Assembly: GCF_003854935.1 (NCBI RefSeq)
Contig: NZ_CP033969.1
Location: 1,550,001 to 1,614,000 of the forward strand
Source of the DNA: Cupriavidus pauculus
GTDB lineage: Bacteria; Pseudomonadota; Gammaproteobacteria; Burkholderiales; Burkholderiaceae
Reading direction: 5' to 3'
DNA length: 64,000 nt
Shown here: one piece after another, positions 34,422 to 45,000 of the stretch
Layout of the letters: each line of letters starts with the position of its first letter
Position numbering within the stretch: the stretch's first letter is position 1
The notes under the pieces: model-generated
The model's input: only the letters and a program-made list of their open reading frames with translations
Told to the model about the DNA's origin: nothing
Databases searched by the model: none
Position numbers and translations under genes: made by a program

Positions 34422-35954
34422 ATGCAAAATCCTCCGTTCCCGTTTGCGCCGCGTGCCCTGCGCGGCACCCTGATGGTCCAGGGCACCACCTCGGACGCCG
34501 GCAAGAGCACCGTGGTGGCCGGGCTGTGCCGCGTGCTGGCGCGCGCCGGCGTGGCCGTGGCGCCGTTCAAGCCGCAGAACATGGCGCTGAACAGCGCGGT
34601 GACGGTGGATGGCGGCGAGATCGGCCGCGCCCAGGCGCTGCAGGCCCAGGCGGCCGGGCTGGCGCCGCACACCGACATGAACCCGGTGCTGCTCAAGCCC
34701 AGCAGCGACATCGGCGCGCAGGTCATCATCCACGGCCGCGCCCGCATGGACCTGGACGCCCGCGCCTACCACGCCTACAAGCCGCAGGCGATGGCGGCGG
34801 TGCTGGAAAGCCATGGGCGGCTCGAACGGGCGTACGACGTGGTGCTGGTGGAAGGCGCCGGCAGCCCGGCCGAGGTGAACCTGCGCGACCGCGACATCGC
34901 CAACATGGGCTTTGCCGAGCGCGTGGACTGCCCGGTGGTGCTGGTGGCCGATATCGACCGGGGCGGCGTGTTCGCGCATCTGGTCGGCACGCTGGACTGC
35001 CTGTCCGACAGCGAGCGGGCCCGCGTGAAGGGCTTCGTCATCAACCGGTTCCGGGGCGATATCGCGCTGCTGCAGCCGGGGCTGGACTGGCTGGCCGCGC
35101 GCACGGGCAAGCCGGTGTTCGGCGTGCTGCCGTACCTGCACGGGCTGCACCTGGACGCCGAGGACGCCATTGCCAGCGCGCAGGTGGCCCGGCGCGACGG
35201 CCAGGCGCTGCGCGTGGTGGTGCCGGTGCTGCCGCGCATCTCCAACCATACCGATTTCGACGCGCTGCGCGCCCATCCGGACGTCGACCTGCAATTCATC
35301 GGCCCGGGCCGCCCGATGCCGCCGGCGGACCTGGTGATCCTGCCCGGCAGCAAGAGCGTGCGGGCCGACCTGGCGTTCCTGCGCGCCAACGGGTGGGACC
35401 ACGCGCTGCTGCGGCACCTGCGCTATGGCGGCAAGCTGCTGGGCATCTGCGGCGGCATGCAGATGCTGGGGCGGCGCATCCATGATCCCGATGGCCGCGA
35501 GGGGCCGGCCGGCAGCAGCGACGGGCTGGGACTGCTCGACTTCGACACCACGCTGGCGCCCGAGAAGCAGCTACGGCGCGTGAACGGTGAACTGGCGGCC
35601 GGCGGCGCGGCCGTGGCGGGCTACGAGATCCATCTGGGGGTGACGCAGGGGCCGGCGCTGGCGCGGCCGGCGTTGTGGCTGGCGGAGGGGGAGGCGGGCG
35701 CGGGGCGTCGGCCCGACGGGGCGGTGTCCGAAGACGGCCAGGTCATGGCGACCTACGTCCACGGCCTGTTCGACCAGCCGGACGCCTGCGGCGCGCTGCT
35801 GCGCTGGGCCGGGCTGGCGCACGCCGGTGGCGTGGACCTGGACGCGCTGCGCGAGGCATCGATCGACCGGCTGGCGGCCAGCATGGCCGAACACCTGGAC
35901 CTGCGCGCGATGCTGGCCCCGCTGGCAGCTACGGCCCCGGTGCCAGGCGGCTGA
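34422..35954 (+). CDS. cobQ: Cobyric acid synthase
   Basis: Glutamine-dependent amidase that amidates adenosylcobyrinic acid a,c-diamide at four positions. The 510-residue protein has the N-terminal synthetase P-loop [22 protein letters not shown], and a C-terminal class I glutamine amidotransferase with nucleophile Cys in [12 protein letters not shown] and a later His in TYVHGLF. It is divergent from cobU with only 92 bp between. Its 3' end overlaps the converging GNAT gene by 26 bases. Confidence 0.94.
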   Translation: MQNPPFPFAPRALRGTLMVQGTTSDAGKSTVVAGLCRVLARAGVAVAPFKPQNMALNSAVTVDGGEIGRAQALQAQAAGLAPHTDMNPVLLKPSSDIGAQVIIHGRARMDLDARAYHAYKPQAMAAVLESHGRLERAYDVVLVEGAGSPAEVNLRDRDIANMGFAERVDCPVVLVADIDRGGVFAHLVGTLDCLSDSERARVKGFVINRFRGDIALLQPGLDWLAARTGKPVFGVLPYLHGLHLDAEDAIASAQVARRDGQALRVVVPVLPRISNHTDFDALRAHPDVDLQFIGPGRPMPPADLVILPGSKSVRADLAFLRANGWDHALLRHLRYGGKLLGICGGMQMLGRRIHDPDGREGPAGSSDGLGLLDFDTTLAPEKQLRRVNGELAAGGAAVAGYEIHLGVTQGPALARPALWLAEGEAGAGRRPDGAVSEDGQVMATYVHGLFDQPDACGALLRWAGLAHAGGVDLDALREASIDRLAASMAEHLDLRAMLAPLAATAPVPGG

Positions 35955-36483
35955 CCAGCGCGTCCACGTCGTCCCAGCTCACGCGGCGCACGGCCACCAT
36001 CAGGTCGGTGCCCGGGAACGGGTCTTCGAAGACGTCCGATTCCACGCCGCCCAGGCGCCGGTAGAAATCGCGCGCCTGGGTGTTGCCATCGAGCACGTAC
36101 AGGAACAGCGGCCGGCCCGGCCACTGGCTGGCCACGCGCGTGGCGCAGCAGGCCATCAGCGTCTTGCCGTAGCCGCGGCCATGGTACGCCGGCATCACAT
36201 GCAGATTGTCCAGGTAGATGCCGTAGCCGGGCTCGGCCAGCGGCATCAGGCACGAGAAGCCGGCCGGGTTGCCGTTCACACGCAGGATGGTGGCTTCCAG
36301 CGGCGCCTCGGCCCCTTCGAGCATGCGGGCGCGCCAGGTGGCCAGCCGTTCGGCGGGGGCGTGGACGTCAAGATATTCGGCGGGAACCAGGCCGGCATAG
36401 GCGTGGCGCCAGCTGTCCGCGTGCATGGCGGCAAGCAGGTCGGCATCGGCCGGAGAGGCGGGAAGCAGTTCGATCAAGGGCAT
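35929..36483 (-). CDS. GNAT family N-acetyltransferase
   Basis: A 184-residue GNAT with the acetyl-CoA-binding motif in [19 protein letters not shown] (R/Q-x-x-G-x-G/A) and the C-terminal [19 protein letters not shown]. The N-terminal [22 protein letters not shown] resembles RimI/PhnO-like members. Substrate unknown. ATG 36483 (MPLIELLP) begins the domain; the frame is open further upstream without support. Converges with cobQ, overlapping its last 26 bases. Confidence 0.85.
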   Translation of the reverse strand: MPLIELLPASPADADLLAAMHADSWRHAYAGLVPAEYLDVHAPAERLATWRARMLEGAEAPLEATILRVNGNPAGFSCLMPLAEPGYGIYLDNLHVMPAYHGRGYGKTLMACCATRVASQWPGRPLFLYVLDGNTQARDFYRRLGGVESDVFEDPFPGTDLMVAVRRVSWDDVDALVSRLAPGP

Positions 36484-36611
36484 GGCAGGGCGGGGGCGGC
36501 ACCCGGATGACGTTGGAATGCGGTGCGGCCACGATCTTAACGTCACGCTGCTAGAATCGCGAATTCTTCGCATTTGCATTAGCGCGCTGGCGCACAGATG
36601 CGAGGGCCAAA

Positions 36612-37847
36612 ATGCCCGATGCCCCGCGGCCAGCGCGGCATCCCAGAACAAAGAGTCACATGGTCTCCGGCCGCCTGCGCACCGTCCTAGTCAAGCTTCA
36701 CCTCTACATCGGCCTGGTCTTCGGCCTGCTCTTCGTCCTGATGGGCCTGACCGGCACGCTGATCTCGTGGCGCGACGACATCGACAAATGGCTGAATCCC
36801 GATCTGCTGCAGGGCGTGTCGGCCACCCGCATCCCGGTGGGGGCCGCGACCGTGGAATCCGTCACGGCCAGGCTGATGGCCGACCCGCGCTATGGCAAGC
36901 CGAACCTGCTGATGCTGCCGATCGACGAGCACGACGTGTTCATCGCCTACTACCCGATCCAGGGCGCGCAGGCGGCGCCGGGGCGGTCGCGGCAGGTGAT
37001 GATCGACCCGATCACGCTGGCCGTGAAGGGCGAGCGGCTGTTTGGCGTGCCGGGGCTGTCGCGCCAGCAGATCATGCCGACGCTGTTCCACCTGCACCGC
37101 TACCTGCTGTCCGGCGAGACCGGCAAGACCATCGTCGGCGTGACCGGCATGGTGCTGCTGCTGAGCGTGCTGCTGGGCGTGGCGCTATGGTGGCCGAAGT
37201 CGCGGCTGCGCGCGTGGAAGCAGTCTGTGCGGATTGCGCACGGCGGGTCGTGGTCGCGCTTCACCTATACGTTCCACCGCGCCGGCGGCATCTTCGCCGC
37301 GCCGGTGCTGGCCGTGATCGCATTCTCGGGCTGGTACCTGAACCTGCCGAAGTGGGTCACGCCGATCATCGGCAGCGTGATGACCGTGAGCGCGCCGGCA
37401 AAGCACCAGTCGGACCCGCCGCCGCCCGGCGCCCACGCGATCACGCCGGCGCAGGCCATGACGGCCGCCCAGCGCCAGTTCCCGGGCGCGCAGGTCACGC
37501 GGATCAGCCTGCCGCGCAAGCCCGGCGACGCCTATGAGGTGCGGCTGCGCCAGGAGGGTGAGCTGCAGGCCGACAGCGGCGCCACGCGGCTCTGGCTGGA
37601 CGCCTACACCGGCCGCCCGCTAGGCGCCCGCGACCCGCGCGACGCGCAATCGGGCGATGCCTTGATCTTCTGGCTGTTCCCGCTGCACACCGGCGAGGCG
37701 TTCGGCACCTACGGCCGCGTGTTCATCACCGCGTTCGGCCTGATGCCGCTGGCGTTTGCGCTGACGGGCGTGCTGATCTGGTGGAAACGCCGCAGCGGCC
37801 ATCAGCGGCATCTGGAACGCGAACGGGTGCGGCTGAAGCGGGGGTAG
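36612..37847 (+). CDS. PepSY-associated TM helix domain protein
   Basis: A 411-residue inner-membrane protein with about four helices (roughly residues 25-50, 175-200, 220-245, 375-395) and PepSY-type periplasmic regions. KLHLYIGLVFGLLFVLMGLTG and the FHLHRYLL and TFHRAGGIFAAPV blocks with paired His are typical of the PiuB/FoxB-like group, often linked to iron-siderophore reduction. That role is inferred. ATG 36612 follows GAGGG; ATG 36660 is an alternative. It converges with panC, leaving 11 bases between. Confidence 0.82.
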   Translation: MPDAPRPARHPRTKSHMVSGRLRTVLVKLHLYIGLVFGLLFVLMGLTGTLISWRDDIDKWLNPDLLQGVSATRIPVGAATVESVTARLMADPRYGKPNLLMLPIDEHDVFIAYYPIQGAQAAPGRSRQVMIDPITLAVKGERLFGVPGLSRQQIMPTLFHLHRYLLSGETGKTIVGVTGMVLLLSVLLGVALWWPKSRLRAWKQSVRIAHGGSWSRFTYTFHRAGGIFAAPVLAVIAFSGWYLNLPKWVTPIIGSVMTVSAPAKHQSDPPPPGAHAITPAQAMTAAQRQFPGAQVTRISLPRKPGDAYEVRLRQEGELQADSGATRLWLDAYTGRPLGARDPRDAQSGDALIFWLFPLHTGEAFGTYGRVFITAFGLMPLAFALTGVLIWWKRRSGHQRHLERERVRLKRG

Positions 37848-37858
37848 CGGAAAGCGCT

Positions 37859-38761
<903 letters not shown>

Positions 38762-38856
38762 CTAGGGAACACAGTGGCCGGCTGTCGGCGGATTGTAGAG
38801 CATCCGCGCCGGTTCAGGCCGGCAGCCCGCGGCAATTGTTCCGCCCGGTGGAAGGA

Positions 38857-39765
38857 TCAGGCCGGCGTGTACGCCAATCGCACATAAATCGGTGCGAACG
38901 GCTCTGCCTGGGTAATCTCGACCAGCGCCTCGCGCGACAGCTCCAGCATGGCGATGAAGTTCACCACCACCACGGGCACGCCCTTGCCAGAGCGGATGGC
39001 GTCCTCGAACAGCTCGCTGAACTCCATGAAGCGGGCGTGTTGCAGGCGGCGCAGGATCTGGCTCATGTGCTCGCGCACGGACAGTTCCTCGCGCGAGATC
39101 TTGTGGTGCTGGTTCAGCTTGGCGCGCTTGAGCACGTCGGCCCAGGCGGACTGCAGGTCCACGGTTTCCACGTCGGGAAAGCGCGGGGCGATGCTCTGCT
39201 CGATGTAGACCTGCGAGCGCAGGAAATCGCGGCCAAGCTGGGGCACGGTGTCCAGCCGCTGGGCGGCCAGTTTCATCTGCTCGTATTCCAGCAGGCGGCG
39301 CACCAGTTCGGCGCGCGGATCCTCGGCTTCCTCGTCGCTGTCGGCCTTCTTGACCGGCAGCAACATCCGCGACTTGATCTCGATGAGCATCGCGGCCATC
39401 AGCAGGTACTCGGCCGCCAGTTCCAGGTTGCGCTGCCGGATCTGGTCGACGTACGAGAGATACTGGCGCGTCACCTGGGCCATCGGGATGTCCAGGACGT
39501 TGAAGTTCTGCTTGCGGATCAGGTACAGCAGCAGGTCCAGCGGGCCCTCGAACGCCTCCAGGAACACTTCCAGCGCGTCGGGCGGGATGTACAGGTCCTG
39601 CGGCAGCTTGAACAGCGGCTCGCCGTACAGCCGCGCGAACGCCATCCCGTCGACCATGTCGGCCGGATTGGCCGTGCCGGCGCCGGGCTGCCCCACGCTG
39701 GGCAGCGCCACGGGCAGGGTCAGCTTTTCCTGCGCGGCGGGGTCCAGCGGGTCGCTCGGCGGCAT
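38857..39765 (-). CDS. scpA: Segregation and condensation protein A
   Basis: Kleisin subunit of the SMC-ScpAB condensin. The 302-residue protein has the ScpA core FEGPLDLLLYLIRKQ, LAAEYLLMAAMLIEIKSRMLL and the C-terminal winged helix EHMSQILRRL. About 65 N-terminal residues are Pro/Ala-rich and probably disordered. ATG 39765 is used; the longer frame from 39852 would overlap the DUF3460 gene. No scpB is nearby. Confidence 0.9.
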   Translation of the reverse strand: MPPSDPLDPAAQEKLTLPVALPSVGQPGAGTANPADMVDGMAFARLYGEPLFKLPQDLYIPPDALEVFLEAFEGPLDLLLYLIRKQNFNVLDIPMAQVTRQYLSYVDQIRQRNLELAAEYLLMAAMLIEIKSRMLLPVKKADSDEEAEDPRAELVRRLLEYEQMKLAAQRLDTVPQLGRDFLRSQVYIEQSIAPRFPDVETVDLQSAWADVLKRAKLNQHHKISREELSVREHMSQILRRLQHARFMEFSELFEDAIRSGKGVPVVVVNFIAMLELSREALVEITQAEPFAPIYVRLAYTPA

Positions 39766-39802
39766 CGTGTCGGGTGCGGGAGGGGGTGGGCCGGGTGGCC
39801 GA

Positions 39803-39994
39803 TCAGTTGTCGGACGAGTAGACGTACGGCTTCTGGGCCACGCGCGACGCATTGGCGCGGGCGCGTTCTTCCAGGTCGATCGGGGTCTTGTCCCACAGCA
39901 GGGCGCGGCCTTCGCGCTGTTCGGCTTCCAGGGACGGGCGCTCCTGCTTGAGGGTCTTCAGGAACTGGGTGATATCCGATTCGTACATGGCCAT
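39803..39994 (-). CDS. DUF3460 family small protein
   Basis: A 63-residue protein starting MAMYESDITQFLKTL with the conserved tail AQKPYVYSSDN. DUF3460 members are short betaproteobacterial proteins encoded next to scpA/panC; the function is unknown. It is Arg/Glu-rich and helical in the middle with WDKTPIDLEERAR. ATG 39988 is an alternative start. Probably the first gene of the scpA-panC operon. Confidence 0.85.
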   Translation of the reverse strand: MAMYESDITQFLKTLKQERPSLEAEQREGRALLWDKTPIDLEERARANASRVAQKPYVYSSDN

Positions 39995-40169
39995 GGTGAA
40001 ACCTGTGCCCGCAGGGGGCGGCGTTGGGGATGACGGGGCTGGATTTTACCGTATCGGCACCGGGCGCTGCCGGTCACCCTGCTGAAAACGTCAAATTTGC
40101 CCGGACGATGGTCTGGCGCGGCCGGTGGTGTGGTCAAATAGCGACTTGATTCGGGAGCCACTAGGACGG

Positions 40170-42041
40170 ATGACGCTTGATTTGGGCCGGCTGGCCGAAC
40201 CGACCGTCGCAGCACAGGCGCGGCGCATCCATGGCGGTGCCGGCCGGCATGCGCGCGCCGCGGCACTGGCCCTGTGCCTGGCCGTCCTGCTGATCGCGGC
40301 GCTGCTGGGCGCCCCGGGCCACGCCCACGCGGCCAAGGCCGCCTACAAGGTGGAGATCGACGCCCCCAAGGCGCTCAAGGACATCCTTGAGGAACACCTC
40401 GACCTGGCCCGCTACACCACCCGCACCGACATTTCCGACGACCAGTTCCAGTACATGGTGGAGACCGTGGGCGACCAGGTGCGCCAGTTCGCGTCCACCG
40501 AGGGCTGGTTCGACCCGGTCACCAAGGCCACCGTGGAAGGCCAGGGCGACAGCCGCGTGGTCCACATCACCGTCGACCCCGGCGCCCGCACGCTGATCCG
40601 CCGGGCTGATGTGGAGGTGGCCGGCCCGGCGGCCACCCAGTCGCCGGCGCAGATCGAGGCAATGCGCCGCAAGTGGGGCCTGCCCGTGGGCGACCCGTTC
40701 CGCCAGGCCGACTGGGACAAGGCCAAGGAAGACGCGCTGGTGCAGTTGCAGAGCCAGAGCTACTACGGCGCCCGGCTGGCGTCGTCCCGGGCGCGGATCG
40801 AGCCCGACGAGCACGCCGCCGACCTGAGCGCGAAGTACGAGAGCGGGCCGGCCTATGTGCTGGGGCCGCTGGAGATCGAGGGCACGCGCCGCTATCCCGA
40901 GCAGATCATCCGCAATGTCAACCCGCTGCGCGAGGGCGAGCCGTACCGCGTGGAGCGCCTGCTGGAATTCCAGCGCGCGGTGCAGAACCAGCCCTATTTC
41001 TCGAACGTGCAGGTCGAGCTGGAAGAGCCGCCCGCCGCCACCTCGGCCGAGGCCGCCGCGCAGCAGCAGACCGTGACGGCGCCGGTGCGCGTGAAGGTGC
41101 GCGAGTACCCGACGCACCGGCTCAGCTCCGGCGTCGGTTTCACGACCGATACCGGCGCCCAGGTCGAAGGCCGCTACTCGTACTACAACCTGTTCAACCG
41201 CGCCTGGGTGTTCGACTCGCAGGCCCGGATCGAGCAGAAGCGCCAGTATGCGTTTGCGGAAATGGCCATGCCGCCCGATTCGCACACCTATCGCAACAGC
41301 CTCTACACGAGCTACGAGCGGACCATCGACATCGAGAGCACCGACACCAAGAGCTGGCGCGCCGGCCTGAAGCGGTCGCGCTCGCGCGAGAAGTACGACA
41401 CCACGGTCTCGCTGGACTTCTACTACGACATCCTGACACCGTACGGCCAGCCATCGCAGTACTCGAAGGCGCTGGTGCCGGCGTTCGCGTGGACACGCCG
41501 CGACGTGGACAACCCGGTGTTTCCCCGCCGTGGCAACGTGATCAACACCCAGGTCGGCGTGGCCGTCAAGGGCGCGCTCAGCGACGCCACGTTCCTGCGC
41601 GTGTACGGCCGCATCCGGCAGTACGTGCCGGTGGGCAACCGTGACCTGTTCGTCGCCCGGCTGGAACTGGGCGCCAACATGACCTCCGACGACCCGTCGC
41701 TGATCCCGGCCACGCTGCGCTTCCGCGCCGGCGGCACCGATTCGATCCGCGGCTACAGCTACCAGTCGATCGGCACGCCGAACGGCCAGAGCGTGCTGCC
41801 GGCGCGCTACCTGGGCACCGGCAGCCTGGAATACCAGTACTGGTTCAAGCCGGACTGGGGCGCGGCGGTGTTCTGGGACATGGGCACGGCCACCAACAAC
41901 CTCGACGGCATCACGATCTACCACGGCGTGGGCGTTGGCGCGCGCTGGCGCAGCCCGGTGGGGCCGGTGCAGCTGGACATCGGCTACGGCATCCAGCAGC
42001 GGCAGTTCCGGCCGCATATCTCGCTCGGGGTGGCGTTCTGA
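40170..42041 (+). CDS. tamA: TamA outer-membrane assembly factor (Omp85 family)
   Basis: Outer-membrane barrel of the translocation and assembly module. The 623-residue protein has an unusually long positively charged leader before its signal peptide (cleavage near HAHAA), three POTRA-like domains (about 60-300) and a 16-strand surface-antigen barrel with FRAGGTDSIRGYSYQSIG and a C-terminal Phe. ATG 40170 lies close to AGGACGG; an in-frame GTG at 40125 is possible. It overlaps tamB by one base. Confidence 0.9.
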   Translation: MTLDLGRLAEPTVAAQARRIHGGAGRHARAAALALCLAVLLIAALLGAPGHAHAAKAAYKVEIDAPKALKDILEEHLDLARYTTRTDISDDQFQYMVETVGDQVRQFASTEGWFDPVTKATVEGQGDSRVVHITVDPGARTLIRRADVEVAGPAATQSPAQIEAMRRKWGLPVGDPFRQADWDKAKEDALVQLQSQSYYGARLASSRARIEPDEHAADLSAKYESGPAYVLGPLEIEGTRRYPEQIIRNVNPLREGEPYRVERLLEFQRAVQNQPYFSNVQVELEEPPAATSAEAAAQQQTVTAPVRVKVREYPTHRLSSGVGFTTDTGAQVEGRYSYYNLFNRAWVFDSQARIEQKRQYAFAEMAMPPDSHTYRNSLYTSYERTIDIESTDTKSWRAGLKRSRSREKYDTTVSLDFYYDILTPYGQPSQYSKALVPAFAWTRRDVDNPVFPRRGNVINTQVGVAVKGALSDATFLRVYGRIRQYVPVGNRDLFVARLELGANMTSDDPSLIPATLRFRAGGTDSIRGYSYQSIGTPNGQSVLPARYLGTGSLEYQYWFKPDWGAAVFWDMGTATNNLDGITIYHGVGVGARWRSPVGPVQLDIGYGIQQRQFRPHISLGVAF

Positions 42042-45000
42042 TGAACATGCCGGACATGCCGCCCGTGCCGCGCGAGGACCGCGACGCCCCGCGCCAGCCG
42101 CGCCGGCCCCGCCGCCGCATCTGGAAGGTGCTGGGCTGGACCGTGGCCGTGCTGCTGGCGCTGCTGGTGGCGCTGGCCGTCACGACCGTGCAGGCGCTGC
42201 GCACGGAAACCGGCACGCGCCACCTGTGGAACATCGCCACGCGGCTGTCGGCCGGCATGCTGGCCGGGACGTACGAGGGCGGATCGGTGGCCAGCGGGCT
42301 GCGGCTGCGCGACGTGGTCTACGCCAGCGGCGACACGCGCGTGACGGTCGACCGCATCGACGCGCGCTGGCAGCTTTCGTGGTCGCCGCGGCGGCTGCAC
42401 GTGGAATGGCTGCGGCTGGGCAAGATCGACGCGCGGCTGCCGGCGTCGGCCCCGAGCACCGAGCCGGCCCGGATGCCGGATTCGCTGACGCTGCCGCTGG
42501 CTGTCGACGTCGACACGCTGACGGTGGCCGAGCTGTCGCTGTTGCAGGGGCCACCGGCCACGTCGAGCCCGCTCGTGCTGTCGGACCTGTCCGGCGCGCT
42601 GCACAGCGACGGGCAGCGGCATCGCGTGGTCGTCGACCGGCTGGTCACGCCGTACGGCAAGCTGCAGGCCAACGCCCAGATCGGCGGCACCACGCCGTTC
42701 CCGCTGTCGGCCGAGGCCCTGCTGGAAGGGCGCTGGAAGGAAGAGACGTATGCCGTTTCCGCCACCGCCAGCGGGTCGCTGGACAGCCTGCGCGCCGAAC
42801 TGGAAGCCAACGGCGACCGCATCCGCGCGCGCGGCAACGCCGACGTGACGCCGTTCGGCAAGGTGCCGTTCACGCACCTGATTGTCGATGGCGAGCGCAT
42901 CAACCCCCGGCTGTTCAGCCCCACGGCTCCGCAGGCCAACCTGACCGTCCATGCCGAACTGCGCCCGGTGGAGGCCATCGCGCCGCCGCCGCAGGTGGCC
43001 CAGCCCCGGCCCGGCGAATCGACGGCCAGCGCCGTGGCGGCTGCGTCGGCCGCGTCGGCGTCGGCGCCGGTGCCCACGCCGGCCGCGCCGACCAGGAACC
43101 CGCTGGCCGTGGCCGGCGAGGTCACGGTCCGCAACCTGGAGCCGGGTCCGATCGACAAGGAACGGCTGCCCGTGCACGCGGTGCAGGCGCGCGTGGAACT
43201 GAGCGAGATGACGCAGACGCTGCGCGACCTGCGCATCACGCTGCCGGGGCGCGCCGAGATCGTCGGGCAGGGCACGCTGCACGATGGGCGCGGCGGCTTT
43301 GACCTGGACGTGCGGCGGCTGGACGCCGCGGCGCTGCACACGGGCATGGTGGCGACCAACCTGTCCGGGCCGGTCATCGTGCGGCTGGAGCCGGGCCGGC
43401 AGAGCGTGGCGCTGGACGTGGAGGGCGGCGAGATCAAGCTGTTCGCCGATGCGCGGATCGATGCCGAGGCGGTCACGCTGGCGGCGCTGCGCGCGGGGCT
43501 GGGCAGCGGCACGCTGACGGCCGACGGCAAGCTCGGGCTCAAGGACGCGCAGGCGTTCGACTTCAAGGGCAAGCTGACCAACTTCGACCCGGCGCGGCTG
43601 GCCAGGGTGGCACCGGGCCGCATCAACGCCGATTTCTCGGCCAAGGGGTCGCTGGCCAACGTGCTGCGCGTGGCGCTGGACTTTGCGCTGGGCGAGAGCG
43701 AGTACGCGGGGCTGCCAATGACCGGCAACGGCAAGGTGCGCGTGGAGGGCGAGCGGCTGCTGCCCAGCGAGGCGTCGCTGCTGATGGCGGGCAACCAGGT
43801 CAACCTCAGGGGCAGCTTTGGCGCGCGGGGCGACAGCCTGCGGGTCAACGTCGACGCGCCGCAGCTGGATCGCCTGAAATTCGGCGTCGGCGGCCGCGCC
43901 CGGCTGGACGCCGTGGTCACCGGCACGCTGAAGAAGCCTGAGGTGGTGGGCGACTACAGCGCGCAGGCGCTGGTGGTGGGGCCGCACAAGGTGGCCAGCG
44001 CCGATGGCCACGTGGAACTGCGCGGCGGGCTGGACGGCACGCTGGCCGCCCGGCTGGCCGCGCGCGACTACCAGGGCCCGCAGGCGTCGATCCGTACGCT
44101 CGACGCCACGCTGAGCGGCACGCAGGCCAATCACACATTCGACGCCCGCGCAGCCGGCACGATGCACGGCCAGGCGATGCAGCTGGCGCTGGCCGGGCAG
44201 GGCGCCTGGCGCGGCGAGCAGGGCTGGAACGGCACGATCCGCACGCTGGAAGAGCGCGGCGCGGTGAACGTGCGGCTGCTGGCGCCCGCGCAGCTGATGG
44301 TGGCGGACCAGCGCATCCGGCTGGGCCCGGCGCAACTGCAGTTCGCGCGGGCGACGATGCGCGTGGACGGCTTCGAGTTCGATCACGGGCGCATCCGCAC
44401 GCAGGGCAACTTCAACGGCGTGGAAGTGGCCAACCTGCTCAAGCTGATGGAGACGTGGACCGGCGAGGCGCCGCCGGTGCGCTCGGACCTCGTGCTCGAT
44501 GCCAACTGGAACCTGAACCTGGCCGAGACGGCCACCGGGTTTGCCGAGGTGCGGCGGCGCAGCGGCGACGCGTCGGTCAACGCCGGCCGGGGCTGGACCA
44601 CGCTGGGGCTGGGCGAGACGGCGCTGCGCGCGGACTTTGGCGGCAACCGCGTGACGCTGCGCGGCGGCACCACGTCGCAGCGGATCGGCAAGGTGGCCGT
44701 CGATGCGTCGGCCGGGCTGGTCACCGAGCAGGGGTTGCTGACGGTGGGGCCGGCGTCGGCGCTGGGCGGCACGGTCACCGCCGACGTGCCGCGCCTGAAG
44801 TCGCTGGAAGCGCTGACCGGGCCGCAGTACGCGCTCCAGGGCAAGCTGGCGGCGGCGCTGCGGCTGGCCGGCACGGTCGGCAATCCGCTGCTGACCGGCA
44901 CCGTGGATGGCAGCGACATCGGCATCACGCTGTACGACCTTGGTATCCGGCTAACCGATGGCGAGGTGCACGTGGTGCTGGACCAGAACACCGTGGAACT

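Noticed and set aside
36541-36611. Fur box upstream of the PepSY gene
   Set aside because: The AT-rich stretch around 36561-36582 matches the Fur consensus poorly; iron control remains plausible from the family only.
41984-44386. 800-codon minus-strand open frame across tamA/tamB
   Set aside because: Antisense shadow of tamB with no domain, ribosome site or promoter; composition is that of a GC-rich reverse frame.
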